A DNA stretch of 64,000 bases from Skermanella pratensis. Its GTDB lineage: Bacteria > Pseudomonadota > Alphaproteobacteria > Azospirillales > Azospirillaceae. This document shows, in pieces, positions 20,201-28,396 of this stretch. Every line of letters starts with the position of its first letter. Within the stretch, counting starts at the first letter, position 1. The translations under genes and the position numbers were made by a program. Where the stretch lies: assembly GCF_008843145.1 (NCBI RefSeq), contig NZ_CP030265.1:219501-283500 (forward strand), read 5' to 3'. The notes beneath the pieces were generated by a model, which ran no database searches, was not told the DNA's origin, and saw only the letters and a list, made by a program, of their open reading frames with translations.

Positions 20201-21700
20201 TCAGGGCGCCAACTTGCCGACAAGGGGCAGCCGCAATCCCCGCTCCTCGGCTTCCAACGGATCAAGGAAGGCATTGCAGGCTTCCAATTCACGGCGAGAT
20301 TGCTCGAACTCGCCCCAGCCGATCGCGGCTGTCCATTTCTGGGCAAAATCCAGCGTGCGGATCAGCGGTTCGGGAGCGCCGGTGCGGGAAAGCGCCTTCA
20401 AGGCGGACAGATAGTTCGCCCGGTACACGGTCGGGATGACGACTCGTTCCTCGCCGCCCGCGACCAGTTCCGCATTCATCATGATACGTGCCGTTCGGCC
20501 GTTACCGTCGATGAAGGGATGGACCTCGGAAATCAGGAACATCATGAAGACCGCGCGCTGGAACGGCATCTCCAAGCTGCGGAGTATGTCGAATCCCTGT
20601 TCAAGAGTGCCTTCGAGCAGGTCTGGAGCGACGAAAGTGGTTGAACCCGCCCTGTTGCCGGAGGTCTTGAATCGGCCGGGTCCTTTTTCCGGGCGCTGCT
20701 CCATGATGCCGGCATGCCGAGCCTGGAGAAGCCGGACCAGATCGCCGTAGCTGCCGGGGGTGAGCCGCATTCCGGAATGGTCGCCGACGATGCGCCAGGT
20801 TCCGAGCACGTCATGCGCGTCCTGCGGCCGCTCCCTCGGGATGACGCCGCGGAATACGATGTCCGCGGCTTCGGCAACCCCGAATTCGGTTCCCTCGATG
20901 AAGTTCGAAAAATAGGCTTCGAAGAAGGTCAAAGTGGCCTGGGCCGGTGGAAGACGCGCCTCTGCCGGCCGGTTCACCGGCGGGTAGTCGCGCAAGGCGC
21001 GGTGGAGCGAATGGAAATGCTCGATCCGTGCAGGATCGTAGGGACGGCCGGCACGCCTCGCCCTGGCCGCGGGAGCGCTCAGGTTTGCCTCGCGGGTGCC
21101 GAGCAACGCTCCGATCAGCGTATCCAGTTCCCGCGATCCCTCCGCGAGTTCCAGGGCTGGGGCAATGATCTTCGAGTCGTCCCGCAGGCGGTTCAAGGCT
21201 TCCTCGCCGCCACGGCGCAGCAGGGTATCGAGACGTTCTTCGATCTCGCGGCGGGCAAGCGTGCGGGCGCACAGGCCGCGGCGCGCCCGCGAGGAACGCA
21301 TGTTCTCCAGGTAGGCTCGGGCAATCGAGCTGAGATGCAGTCCGCCGACAAAGGGCCGGTCGCTTTCAAGCGGGGGAATGCCGCGACGTGGCCGGAGGAT
21401 CAGGCCAGGCAGCATGACATCGCCGCCGCGGTCGGTTACCAGGCAGATCGAACCATCCTCGGCCGGAGCGTTCTCCAGCGCGGTACGGTCGGCTACAAGA
21501 CCGCCCGGAAAATAGCCACCGACGATCTGCCAAAGATTTCGGCGGACGATAACCTCGGGCGCATCGGTCAGGTTGCGGGTATAAAGGCGTGAGGCAAGCT
21601 TCCGCAGTTTGCCGGCCTTGACGGCACGCGAAACGGCCACGCTCGTCGCGGTCGTCGAGACAAACGCTTCCGGCCCGTCACCCAGGGAGAATTCCGTCAC
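20201..21700 (-). CDS. Fic domain protein with AbiEi-like N-terminal domain
   Basis: A 499-residue fusion. The N-terminal part (about 1-190) looks like the AbiEi/DUF6088 winged-helix 'antitoxin' fold (SVAVSRAVKAGKLRKLASRLYTRN, GGLVADRTAL). The C-terminal part is a Fic AMP-transferase: catalytic HPFIDGNGRTAR (about 390) is complete, and an inhibitory helix SNFIEG ([ST]xxxE[GN]) lies upstream near residue 265, as in class II Fic proteins. Fic enzymes modify proteins with AMP or similar groups and are often toxins. The GTG start at 21700 has a GGGGAG ribosome site. It is flanked by a repeat and a broken nuclease gene, so the locus looks acquired. Confidence 0.8.
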   Translation of the reverse strand: MTEFSLGDGPEAFVSTTATSVAVSRAVKAGKLRKLASRLYTRNLTDAPEVIVRRNLWQIVGGYFPGGLVADRTALENAPAEDGSICLVTDRGGDVMLPGLILRPRRGIPPLESDRPFVGGLHLSSIARAYLENMRSSRARRGLCARTLARREIEERLDTLLRRGGEEALNRLRDDSKIIAPALELAEGSRELDTLIGALLGTREANLSAPAARARRAGRPYDPARIEHFHSLHRALRDYPPVNRPAEARLPPAQATLTFFEAYFSNFIEGTEFGVAEAADIVFRGVIPRERPQDAHDVLGTWRIVGDHSGMRLTPGSYGDLVRLLQARHAGIMEQRPEKGPGRFKTSGNRAGSTTFVAPDLLEGTLEQGFDILRSLEMPFQRAVFMMFLISEVHPFIDGNGRTARIMMNAELVAGGEERVVIPTVYRANYLSALKALSRTGAPEPLIRTLDFAQKWTAAIGWGEFEQSRRELEACNAFLDPLEAEERGLRLPLVGKLAP

Positions 21701-21717
21701 TTAAGCTCCCCACTTTA

Positions 21718-22311
21718 ATGCGTATTGCAAATTTTCTGGACTTAAGAACTGCCAATTGCAAGTTTATTAGGATTAAGGCAGCCATTTGCGCCAGTCGGAT
21801 ACTTGGCGGCTTCCAGCTTCGGGAAGACACGACCGGCGCCTTGAGGCCGATGACCAGGGTGGCGCGCAGGGTCAGGCCGGATCGGGAGGGGAACTTGATA
21901 TCGCTCGCTGCAAAGGAATGGCTCAGCCAGGGCAGGACCGAAGGGCTGGCGGAAGGGCTGGCGAAAGGCCGCGAGGAGGGTTTGCTGCAAGGCGTCGCGA
22001 AAGGCAAAGCGGATGCCATATTGTTCTATCTGCAGTCGCAGTTCGGGACGATCCCTCCCGATCTGGAGGCCCGGGTGCGCCGGACCGCTCCGGAGGCGAT
22101 GGACGCGCTGTTCCGCAAGGCCATGGGTGCCGCATCGCTCGATGACGTCATTTCCACCGGCAAGCGCCACCGGGCCTATCGCGGAAGGATGATGCGGCGC
22201 TCCGGCATCCGCCCCCTACCGCGCGGCCCCTTTCCGACCCAGCGCGAGCAGCAGGCCGCCGGCGACCAGTCCCCAGAAGGCGGAGCCGATCCCGAAGAAG
22301 CCGACGCCTGA
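21718..22311 (+). pseudogene. C-terminal fragment of an Rpn-family (PD-(D/E)XK) protein
   Basis: The central part (about residues 63-150; AAKEWLSQGRTEGLAEGLAK, FYLQSQFGTIPPDLEARVRR) is the charged-repeat tail found at the end of Rpn/YhgA-like recombination-promoting nucleases and DUF4351 relatives. The nuclease domain is missing; the sequence before it is AT-richer and not family-like. The 3' end of the open frame overlaps the benE gene on the other strand, so its true end is unknown. A full-length relative lies at 62844-63710. Confidence 0.6.
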
Positions 22312-23394
22312 CGCCGTCGTGACGAAGGTCACGATCGCGGGCAGGCGCTCGTCTTCGCGGTCGAGCGCGCCGGCCAGGGCGCCCGCGAGGCTGGAGAGCA
22401 GGGCGAGACCGGCGACGGCCTGGATCAGCAGGGGCGGGGAGGCCGCGATGAAGGAGGCGGCGAAGCCGGCGAACAGGCCCAGCAGGACATAGGCGACCCC
22501 GGCCGCGACGGGGGCCAGATAGCGGCGCGCCGGGTCGGGGTGGGCTTCCGGTCCGGCACAGAGCGCCGCGGTGATCGCGGCCAGGTTGACCGCGTGGCCG
22601 CCGAACAGGGCCGAGGCGGCGCTGAACAGCCCGGTCGAGACGAAGACCGGGGCGACTTCCGGCCGGTAGCCGTTGCCGCGCAGCACCGCGAGGCCCGGCA
22701 CGTTCTGCGATGCCATGGTGACGATGAACAGGGGCACCGCGATGCTCACCACCGCGGGCAGGGTGAATTCCGGCATCACGAAGACCGGGTTCGGCCAGAT
22801 GTCGGCCAGCGCTCCTTCGGGTATCTGGGTGGCGAACAGGATGATCAGCACCGTCACCAGCACGGCCAGCGGCACGGCATAGAGCCGGGCGAAGCGCCAG
22901 CCCAGCGCCCAGGTGACGACGATCGGGAGTGCCAGCTCCGGCAGGGTGCCGACCGCCCTGACCGGCGCCAGGCAGAGGTCGAGCAGCACGCCGGCCAGCA
23001 TCGCGCTCGCCAGGCCCATGGGAATGGCGACGACGGCGCGGCCGAAGGGCCGCCACAGGCCGGCGGCCACCACCAGGGCCGCCGCGACGATGAAGGCGCC
23101 GACCGCCGCGGAGAAGCCGCCCTCCGGCACGCCGGTCGCGATCAGCAGGGCGGCGCCCGGCGTCGACCACGCGATGCTGATCGGCTGACGGGTGGCGATG
23201 CTGTGGGCCGCACCCAGCAACCCGGTCACGAGGCACAGCGCCAGCAGACCGGAAGCGGCCTGGGCGGGAGAGGCGCCAACCCCTGCGAGGCCCTGGAGGA
23301 CGATCGGGAAGGCGCTTCCGAACCCGACCAGGGCGGCGAGGAAGCCGGCGGTCACGGGCTGAAGCAGGGTCCGGGGTGCGGTATCCTTCCGCAT
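22216..23394 (-). CDS. benE: BenE family benzoate/H+ symporter
   Basis: A 392-residue polytopic membrane protein (about 12 helices) of the BenE family. Family hallmarks include QPVTAGFLAALVGFGSAFPIVLQGL at the N-terminus, PISIAWSTPGAALL, and GFGIG-like GVGFFGIGSAFWGLVAGG near the end. BenE members import benzoate or other aromatic acids with protons. The start ATG at 23394 (MRKDTAP) is preferred over the longer frame, which would run through the divergent GntR gene. A GntR-type operator lies in the gap, but no benzoate-degradation genes are nearby, so the substrate is open. Confidence 0.85.
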   Translation of the reverse strand: MRKDTAPRTLLQPVTAGFLAALVGFGSAFPIVLQGLAGVGASPAQAASGLLALCLVTGLLGAAHSIATRQPISIAWSTPGAALLIATGVPEGGFSAAVGAFIVAAALVVAAGLWRPFGRAVVAIPMGLASAMLAGVLLDLCLAPVRAVGTLPELALPIVVTWALGWRFARLYAVPLAVLVTVLIILFATQIPEGALADIWPNPVFVMPEFTLPAVVSIAVPLFIVTMASQNVPGLAVLRGNGYRPEVAPVFVSTGLFSAASALFGGHAVNLAAITAALCAGPEAHPDPARRYLAPVAAGVAYVLLGLFAGFAASFIAASPPLLIQAVAGLALLSSLAGALAGALDREDERLPAIVTFVTTASGVGFFGIGSAFWGLVAGGLLLALGRKGAAR

Positions 23395-23465
23395 GATGGC
23401 TGTCCTCGTCGGATTGATCCGGGTCGATCCGGGTTGCGGTACGGTGCGGGCGAGCCTACATGAAA

Positions 23466-23477
23466 ATTGGATCCAAT
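23466..23477. promoter_or_regulatory. GntR-type operator ATTGGATCCAAT
   Basis: A perfect 12-bp palindrome in the 100-base gap between benE and the divergent gntR gene, 18 bases before the gntR ATG. TTGGATCCAA-type palindromes are typical sites for FCD (FadR-subfamily) GntR regulators, so control of both genes by this regulator is likely. Confidence 0.65.
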
Positions 23478-23494
23478 CAACAGGTGGATATCGG

Positions 23495-24190
23495 ATGACC
23501 CTGAACCGTCCTCCCGCTTCGGCCGGTCTGGCCGAACTGATCGCCGATGCGCCGCCGCGACACCGCACCGCGACCGGGTTCGTCGAGGCGACGCTGCGCA
23601 CGGCCATCCTGACCGGCAGGCTGGCGGGAGGCACGCCCCTGCGGCAGGAGGACCTGGCGGATGCCTTCCAGGTCAGCCGAATGCCGGTCCGTGAGGCCCT
23701 GCGCCAGCTCGAAGCCCAGGCGCTGGTCGATTTCGTGCCGCACCGGGGCGCCGTGGTGACGGAGATCTCCGCCGCGGACGCGGCGGATACCTACGCGATC
23801 CGTCTGGCGCTGGAGCCGGCGGCGCTGGAACTGTCGATTCCGAAGCTGGAGGAGGAGGATTTCGGCCGGGCCGGCGACCTGATCGGGGACATGGACAGCG
23901 AGCCCGACCCGTCCCGCATGGGTGAGCTCAACCGGCGCTTCCACATGTCGCTCTATGTCCGCGCCGGACATCCCAAGCTGCTGGCGCTGGTCGAGGCGCA
24001 GCTCGCCTCGTTCGACCGCTACCTGCGTTTCCACCTCGCCGCCAAGGGGCCGGAGCACATGTCCCAGGAGGACCATCGCGCCATGCTGGAGGCCGCCAGG
24101 GAGCGCGACGCGGCCCGGGCCACGGCGGTCCTGAAGCGGCATATCGGGACGGCGGCGGAGACGATCGCCCGGTTCTTCGCGGAGCGCTGA
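23495..24190 (+). CDS. GntR family (FCD) transcriptional regulator
   Basis: A 231-residue regulator: GntR winged helix (about 28-90, LRQEDLADAFQVSRMPVREALRQLEAQALV) followed by an FCD ligand domain with the metal-binding pattern (LNRRFHMSLY, HRAMLEAA, LKRHIG). Such regulators usually sense a small carboxylic acid. It is divergent from benE with a matching palindrome in between, so it probably controls BenE. The ATG at 23495 is chosen because the longer frame enters the benE promoter. Confidence 0.9.
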   Translation: MTLNRPPASAGLAELIADAPPRHRTATGFVEATLRTAILTGRLAGGTPLRQEDLADAFQVSRMPVREALRQLEAQALVDFVPHRGAVVTEISAADAADTYAIRLALEPAALELSIPKLEEEDFGRAGDLIGDMDSEPDPSRMGELNRRFHMSLYVRAGHPKLLALVEAQLASFDRYLRFHLAAKGPEHMSQEDHRAMLEAARERDAARATAVLKRHIGTAAETIARFFAER

Positions 24191-24215
24191 TGCGGGCTCT
24201 CCCGCCGGGCCGGGC

Positions 24216-25854
24216 TTATTCCCGGCGGTGGGCGGCAGGCTGATCCGGACCGTGGTCCCGGCGCCCTGGACGCTGTCGAGGGTGAGCGATCCGCCGTGCA
24301 GATCGATGAAGGAGCGGGCCAGCGGCAGGCCCAGGCCGGTACCCTCGAACCGGCGGTTGGTCGCGCAATCGCCGCGATGGAACGGTTCGAACACCCGGCC
24401 CAGCTCCGACGCCGCGATCCCCAGCCCGGTGTCCGCGATCTCGATCCCGAGGCCGGTGTCGCCCGAATCGAGCCGGATCGTGTCGACCGTCAGCCGGATG
24501 CTGCCGCCCGGCGGGGTGAACTTGACCGCGTTGGACAGGATGTTGAGCAGCGCCTGCTTGATCAGCCTTTCGTCCGCCCACAGGCGGGGCAGCGGCTCTT
24601 GCGCGACCCGGGTCTCGAACGCGATCCCGGCTGCCGCGGCGCGCGGTTCGATCAGGCGGACCACGGACGACACCAGATGGTCCGCGTCCACCCAGTCCTG
24701 CGCGAGGTGGATCCGCCCGGTCTCCACCTTGGCGACGTCCATGATGTCGGAGATGATCTGGAGCAGCAGCTTGCCGCTGTCGAAGATGTCGGAGGCGTAG
24801 CCGACATAACGGGCGGAGCCGAGCGGGCCGAAGGTCTGGTTCTTCAGCAGCTCGGAGAATCCGAGGATCGCGTTCAGCGGCGTGCGCAGTTCATGGCTCA
24901 TGGTCGCCAGGAACTCGGTCTTGGCGAGGTCGGCGAATTCGGCGCGGTCGGCCCGCTGCCTGGCTTCGCACAGCTCGACGCGGCGGGCGTCGGACGCGAG
25001 GACGCCTGTGATCGCCGACCGGGCTTCCGCCAGCAGGCCGGGCGGCAGGGGCGATGCGGGCGATTCGAAGTCGAGCGACCCGTCGGCGCCCGCCCGGACG
25101 GCGCGGCTGCCGGTCAGGTCCTTCAGGACGGCGAACAGCGGGGCCAGAGCCTCTTCCGACGGCTCGCCCCGCAGCACCGCGCCCTGGGCGCGCGCGATGG
25201 CGAGGAGGAGCGCCCGTTCCGCGTCCCGGAAGCCGGTATCGCGGGGGTCGGGGTCTTGGCTGTCGGGTTCCTTCCGGTCCGGGACGCGGCCCAGCCTCGC
25301 GCGGAGGTCCGCCACGTCACGGTTGGCCTGTTCCAGCAGGTCCGCCGAGCGGCGCTTCTCCAGGTGGAGGGCGATCAGCCGGCAGAGCGTGCCGAGTTCG
25401 CTCGTCAGGCGGGGCAGCGGAACGTCCGGGTCATGGCGCAGGCGCAGCCAGCCATGGTGGGATCGGCCGGCCCGCAGGGGGATCAGGTGGGTCCGGTCCT
25501 CCGCGGGCCGCGGCGGGCGACCAGGCGCAGGTTTCCGCCGGCGGCAGGCTCCACCGCAAGCGTTTCCATATACTGACGCTGCTGGTCGGCGGTGTTGCCG
25601 AGTTGGAATTCCGCGCCCGAGATGCCGGGCACGGCGTCGAGCAGGTCCGCGATGCGCCGGAGCGCCGGCTCCGGCGTCGGGGCCTCGTCGAGCCCGTTGG
25701 CGGCCGTCAGGATCCGGTTCAGCGCCCGCGTGAGGGGGGCATCGGGGGGAGAGGGCTCGCGGGAGGAGGCCGCGGACCCGCCATGGGATCGTCCGAGCCG
25801 GGCGACCGCGTCGCGACTTAAGATCGACCCATGTTGATCCTGGACATCCATGTC
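24216..25854 (-). CDS. Soluble sensor histidine kinase, interrupted by two apparent single-base gaps
   Basis: The N-terminal sensor part (GAF-like, from MDVQDQHG at 25854; alternative ATG 25890) is in one frame up to about 25504, and the rest in the next frame. Adding one G there joins ARRGP to AEDRTHLIPLRAG smoothly. The core has HisKA SHELRTPLNAILGFSELL and HATPase NILSNAVKFTPPGG, DTGLGI and FEGTGLGLPLA. Near the end the frame runs past its stop into antisense of gntR; one extra G in the GGG run at 24221-24223 gives TAGE and a TAA at 24216. Both faults are missing G/C, so assembly error is likely and the gene may be intact. No membrane helix. Confidence 0.75.
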
Positions 25855-26201
25855 GTTCGGCACTCTGCTGTCTCCCTGGTGTCGCCCCATGCGACAACCA
25901 TAACCCTGTTCCAGGCAGATTATCGGCAAAAGTCTATTACCGCAGTCTTAACTCCGGGTCATAGGTGTGAAGTAAATACTGGGATATGAGCAAGCGATAT
26001 TTTGGATGAACCCGGAGGCGGGAAAGATATATTTCAAACTCGCAGGAATATCGTTTCACTTTCGCAGAAAGATGGTGTGAAAAACCCGTGCCGACGGCCG
26101 GTTCGGCGCAGCGCGGGCGCGATCCCGGTGGCCTGCGTGCCGATGGCGGCCCTCGACTGTTGGGAATGGCATTGGATACGAAGCATCGAGGACTGAATAC
26201 C

Positions 26202-26795
26202 ATGGACGTTCCGCTGGAAATCGCCTTCCACAATCTCGAGCCTTCCGCAACTGTGGAAACCCGCGTGCGCGAACGTGTTGCCAAATTGGAGAAGCTGTTT
26301 CCGCGGCTGGTGGCCTGCCGCGTGGTGGTCGAAGCGCCTCACCGGCAGCATCAGAAGGGTAACATCTATCGTGTCCGGATCGAGATGTCGGTGCCGGGCG
26401 ACGACCTCGTGGTCAGCAAGGAACCCAACCGGGCGACCGAGCGCTTTGCGGACCCCGATGTCTATACCGTGCTGAAGGACGCCTTCGACACCGCCGAGCG
26501 CATGCTGAAGGACTACAAGGGCAAGCTCTCGAGCGATGTCACCAAGCCCCACGATGCGCCGATGCACGGCCACATCATGCGGATCAATCCCAACAACGAT
26601 TTCGGCTTCCTCCGGACGGCCGAGGGGACGCAGCTCTGGTTCCACCGCAATTCGGTGATGAACGAGGAGCTGGAAAGCTTTTCCGAAGGCGATCCCGTCC
26701 ACTACGTGGAAGTCCTCGGCGAGACCGGACCCCAAGCCAGCAGGGTCTGGCGCGTCAGCAGCGATCACCAGCACCAGGATGAAGGACAGGCCTGA
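26202..26795 (+). CDS. HPF/RaiA-type ribosome-associated protein fused to a cold-shock domain
   Basis: A 197-residue two-domain protein. Residues 1-115 have the HPF/RaiA (sigma-54 modulation protein) fold (IAFHNLEPSATVETRVRERVAKLEKLFPRL, ACRVVVEAP). Residues 125-190 are a cold-shock domain with RNP-like motifs (MHGHIMRINPNNDFGFLRT, LWFHRNSV). The HPF part would bind the 30S subunit and hibernate ribosomes; the added RNA-binding domain is known in some alphaproteobacteria. A GAGG ribosome site precedes the ATG at 26202. The 340-base stretch upstream (25855-26201) is AT-richer and shows no gene. Confidence 0.85.
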   Translation: MDVPLEIAFHNLEPSATVETRVRERVAKLEKLFPRLVACRVVVEAPHRQHQKGNIYRVRIEMSVPGDDLVVSKEPNRATERFADPDVYTVLKDAFDTAERMLKDYKGKLSSDVTKPHDAPMHGHIMRINPNNDFGFLRTAEGTQLWFHRNSVMNEELESFSEGDPVHYVEVLGETGPQASRVWRVSSDHQHQDEGQA

Positions 26796-26805
26796 TCCCG
26801 CAACC

Positions 26806-26832
26806 CGGCGCCGGCCTCCGGGGCCGGCGCCG
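26806..26832 (+). terminator. GC-rich terminator hairpin after the HPF-cold-shock gene
   Basis: CGGCGCCGGCC-TCCGG-GGCCGGCGCCG: a perfect 11-bp stem 10 bases after the stop codon. No T tract follows. It may serve both convergent genes. Confidence 0.6.
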
Positions 26833-26859
26833 TCCGGGGACCCCGGTTCCCCAAGGCAT

Positions 26860-26903
26860 CAGTTTAAGGGGCCTCAGTTCGAGGGGCCTCAGTTCGAGGA
26901 GGC
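26860..26903. repeat. 15-bp tandem repeat across the rlpA stop codon
   Basis: Units CAGTTTAAGGGGCCT (26860-26874), CAGTTCGAGGGGCCT (26875-26889) and a partial CAGTTCGAGGAGGC (26890-26903). The third copy codes the last residues and stop of the RlpA protein, and the other two repeat that segment downstream. Confidence 0.6.
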
Positions 26904-27314
26904 GGTCTGGTCGGCGTCGGGGTATTCGGCGACTTCGATCCGGACGCGGGCGGTGCCGTCGTCGGTCATGTCGAGCTTGCGGGCCGCGGCGCGCGACAAG
27001 TCGATGACCCGCTTCTTGGCATAGGGACCGCGGTCGTTGACCTTGACCCGGACGGCCTTGCCGTTCTCCAGGTTGGTCACCTTGACCACGGTGTTCAGGG
27101 GCAGCGAGCGGTGCGCCGCCGTCAGCTTGTTCTGGTCGAACCGCGCGCCGCTCGCGGTCTTCTTGCCATGCAGGCCGGGGCCGTACCAGGACGCGGTCCC
27201 GACCTGCCTGAAATCGGCGCCCGGCTTGCCAGTCGAGTGGGCGGTATCAAAAGAGAAGGGCAGGCAGAGGGTAATCGCCAATGCGGTGGCTACCAGGGTT
27301 TTCTTGAAGGTCAT
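26889..27314 (-). CDS. rlpA: RlpA-family septal ring lytic transglycosylase-like protein
   Basis: A 141-residue secreted protein: a signal peptide (about 1-27, MTFKKTLVATALAITLCLPF) then a double-psi beta-barrel with all RlpA hallmarks (GTASWYGPGLHGKKTASGARFD, LTAAHRSLPLNTVVKVTN, VRVKVNDRGPY, IDLSRAAARKLDM). The catalytic Asp of NDRGP is present; no SPOR domain, so this is the short form. It probably cleaves naked glycan strands in the periplasm. The ATG at 27314 is chosen because the signal peptide begins there; upstream in-frame starts exist. Confidence 0.85.
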   Translation of the reverse strand: MTFKKTLVATALAITLCLPFSFDTAHSTGKPGADFRQVGTASWYGPGLHGKKTASGARFDQNKLTAAHRSLPLNTVVKVTNLENGKAVRVKVNDRGPYAKKRVIDLSRAAARKLDMTDDGTARVRIEVAEYPDADQTASSN

Positions 27315-27448
27315 CAGTCGTTCCGGTCGTAGTTGACGCTTACCCATGAACAAGCGGAACGGCAATTTGTTCCGATTATGGAAATTGCGGAACTTCGCCA
27401 CGATTTGTACGTTTTCTGTCGGTCCTATCCTGATTCCGGAGCTTATGA

Positions 27449-27523
27449 ATGCCTAACATCTTCGTCATCATCGGCGTGATTGTCGTCATCATCGCGATTC
27501 TGTCGTTTCTCGGCCTCCGCTGA
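27449..27523 (+). CDS. 24-residue single-helix membrane microprotein
   Basis: ATG CCT AAC... codes MPNIFVIIGVIVVIIAILSF plus four residues. Almost the whole peptide is one membrane helix. A CGGAG ribosome site lies 7 bases before the ATG, and it stands alone in the gap between rlpA and the binding-protein gene. Peptides of this kind are easily missed by gene finders. Function unknown; no toxin-antitoxin partner is visible. Confidence 0.5.
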   Translation: MPNIFVIIGVIVVIIAILSFLGLR

Positions 27524-27560
27524 GGTGGCGCGGCCGCCGGTCCGGTCCCGGCCGCGGCTG

Positions 27561-27589
27561 TTGACGCTACCCCTTTCGATCAATAGACT
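27561..27589 (+). promoter_or_regulatory. Sigma-70-type promoter before the SBP_bac_3 gene
   Basis: TTGACG (27561-27566), 17-base spacer, TAGACT (27584-27589). It points at the GTG start at 27633 with a leader of about 37 bases. Confidence 0.5.
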
Positions 27590-27632
27590 GCGACCCATGA
27601 TCTGAACGGGAGCCGAACAGGGGCGCGGTGCC

Positions 27633-28396
27633 GTGATCAAGGTGTTGCCGGGATTGGCGTCCCTCGGATTGGCGTTGCTGGCGCTCGCGGGGCTGTCGGC
27701 GCCGGTGCGGGGCGAAACGCTCCGCATCGGGACCGACGCGCGCGACCCGCCCTTCGCCTACTTCACCGCCGAAGGCCGGCTGACCGGGTTCGAGGTAGAC
27801 TTGGGAAACCAGATCTGCGACAGCCTCGGCGCGCTCTGCCAGTGGATCGACCTGCCCTTCGATCAACTGATCCCGGCGCTCCGCGACGGCCGGATCGATG
27901 CCGTGATGGCCGGCGTCCCAATCACCGAGGAGCGGCGGCGGATCGTTGCCTTCTCCGCCAAATACTATTCTACGCCGATCCGCTTCCTGGCGGACCGCAA
28001 TGAAGCGGCGCCGATCACGGCGGACGGCCTTGCCGGCCGGCGGATCGGCGCAGTCGCCGGCACGACCCATGCGGACCATCTCGTCCGGAACTACGGCCCC
28101 GCGATCCGGCCCACCCTGTTCGGGACTCGGGGGAGATGCTGGAGGCCCTGGTCGCGGGGCATCTGGACCTCGTGCTCGCCGACGGGCTTGGGCTCTGGCA
28201 TTTCCTCAACACGCCGCAGGGCGCCCGCTTCGCCTGGATCGGCAATCCCGTCTATGTGGACGAGGGAATCGGCGTCGCGATGCGTCTCGGCGACGGGGTC
28301 CTGGTCGAGCGGGTCGACGGGGCGATCGACAAGCTGCTGCGCAACGGGATCTTCCTGCGGGTCAACTCCCGCTATTTCCCCTTCAACGTTTATTGA
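27633..28396 (+). CDS. Family 3 extracellular solute-binding protein, with one apparent missing base
   Basis: A polar amino acid-type periplasmic binding protein of about 254 residues: signal peptide (ALAGLSAPVRG), then LRIGTDARDPPFAYFTAEGR and LTGFEVDLGNQIC, the standard opening of SBP_bac_3. At about 28122-28124 the frame breaks: LFGTR then noise, while MLEALVAGHLDLVLADG continues in another frame. One extra G (GGG to GGGG) yields LFGDSGEMLEAL, so the fault is a single missing G. The end (FPFNVY, stop 28394-28396) overlaps the convergent kinase by 14 bases. GTG start with a nearby sigma-70 promoter. No permease is adjacent. Confidence 0.75.
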
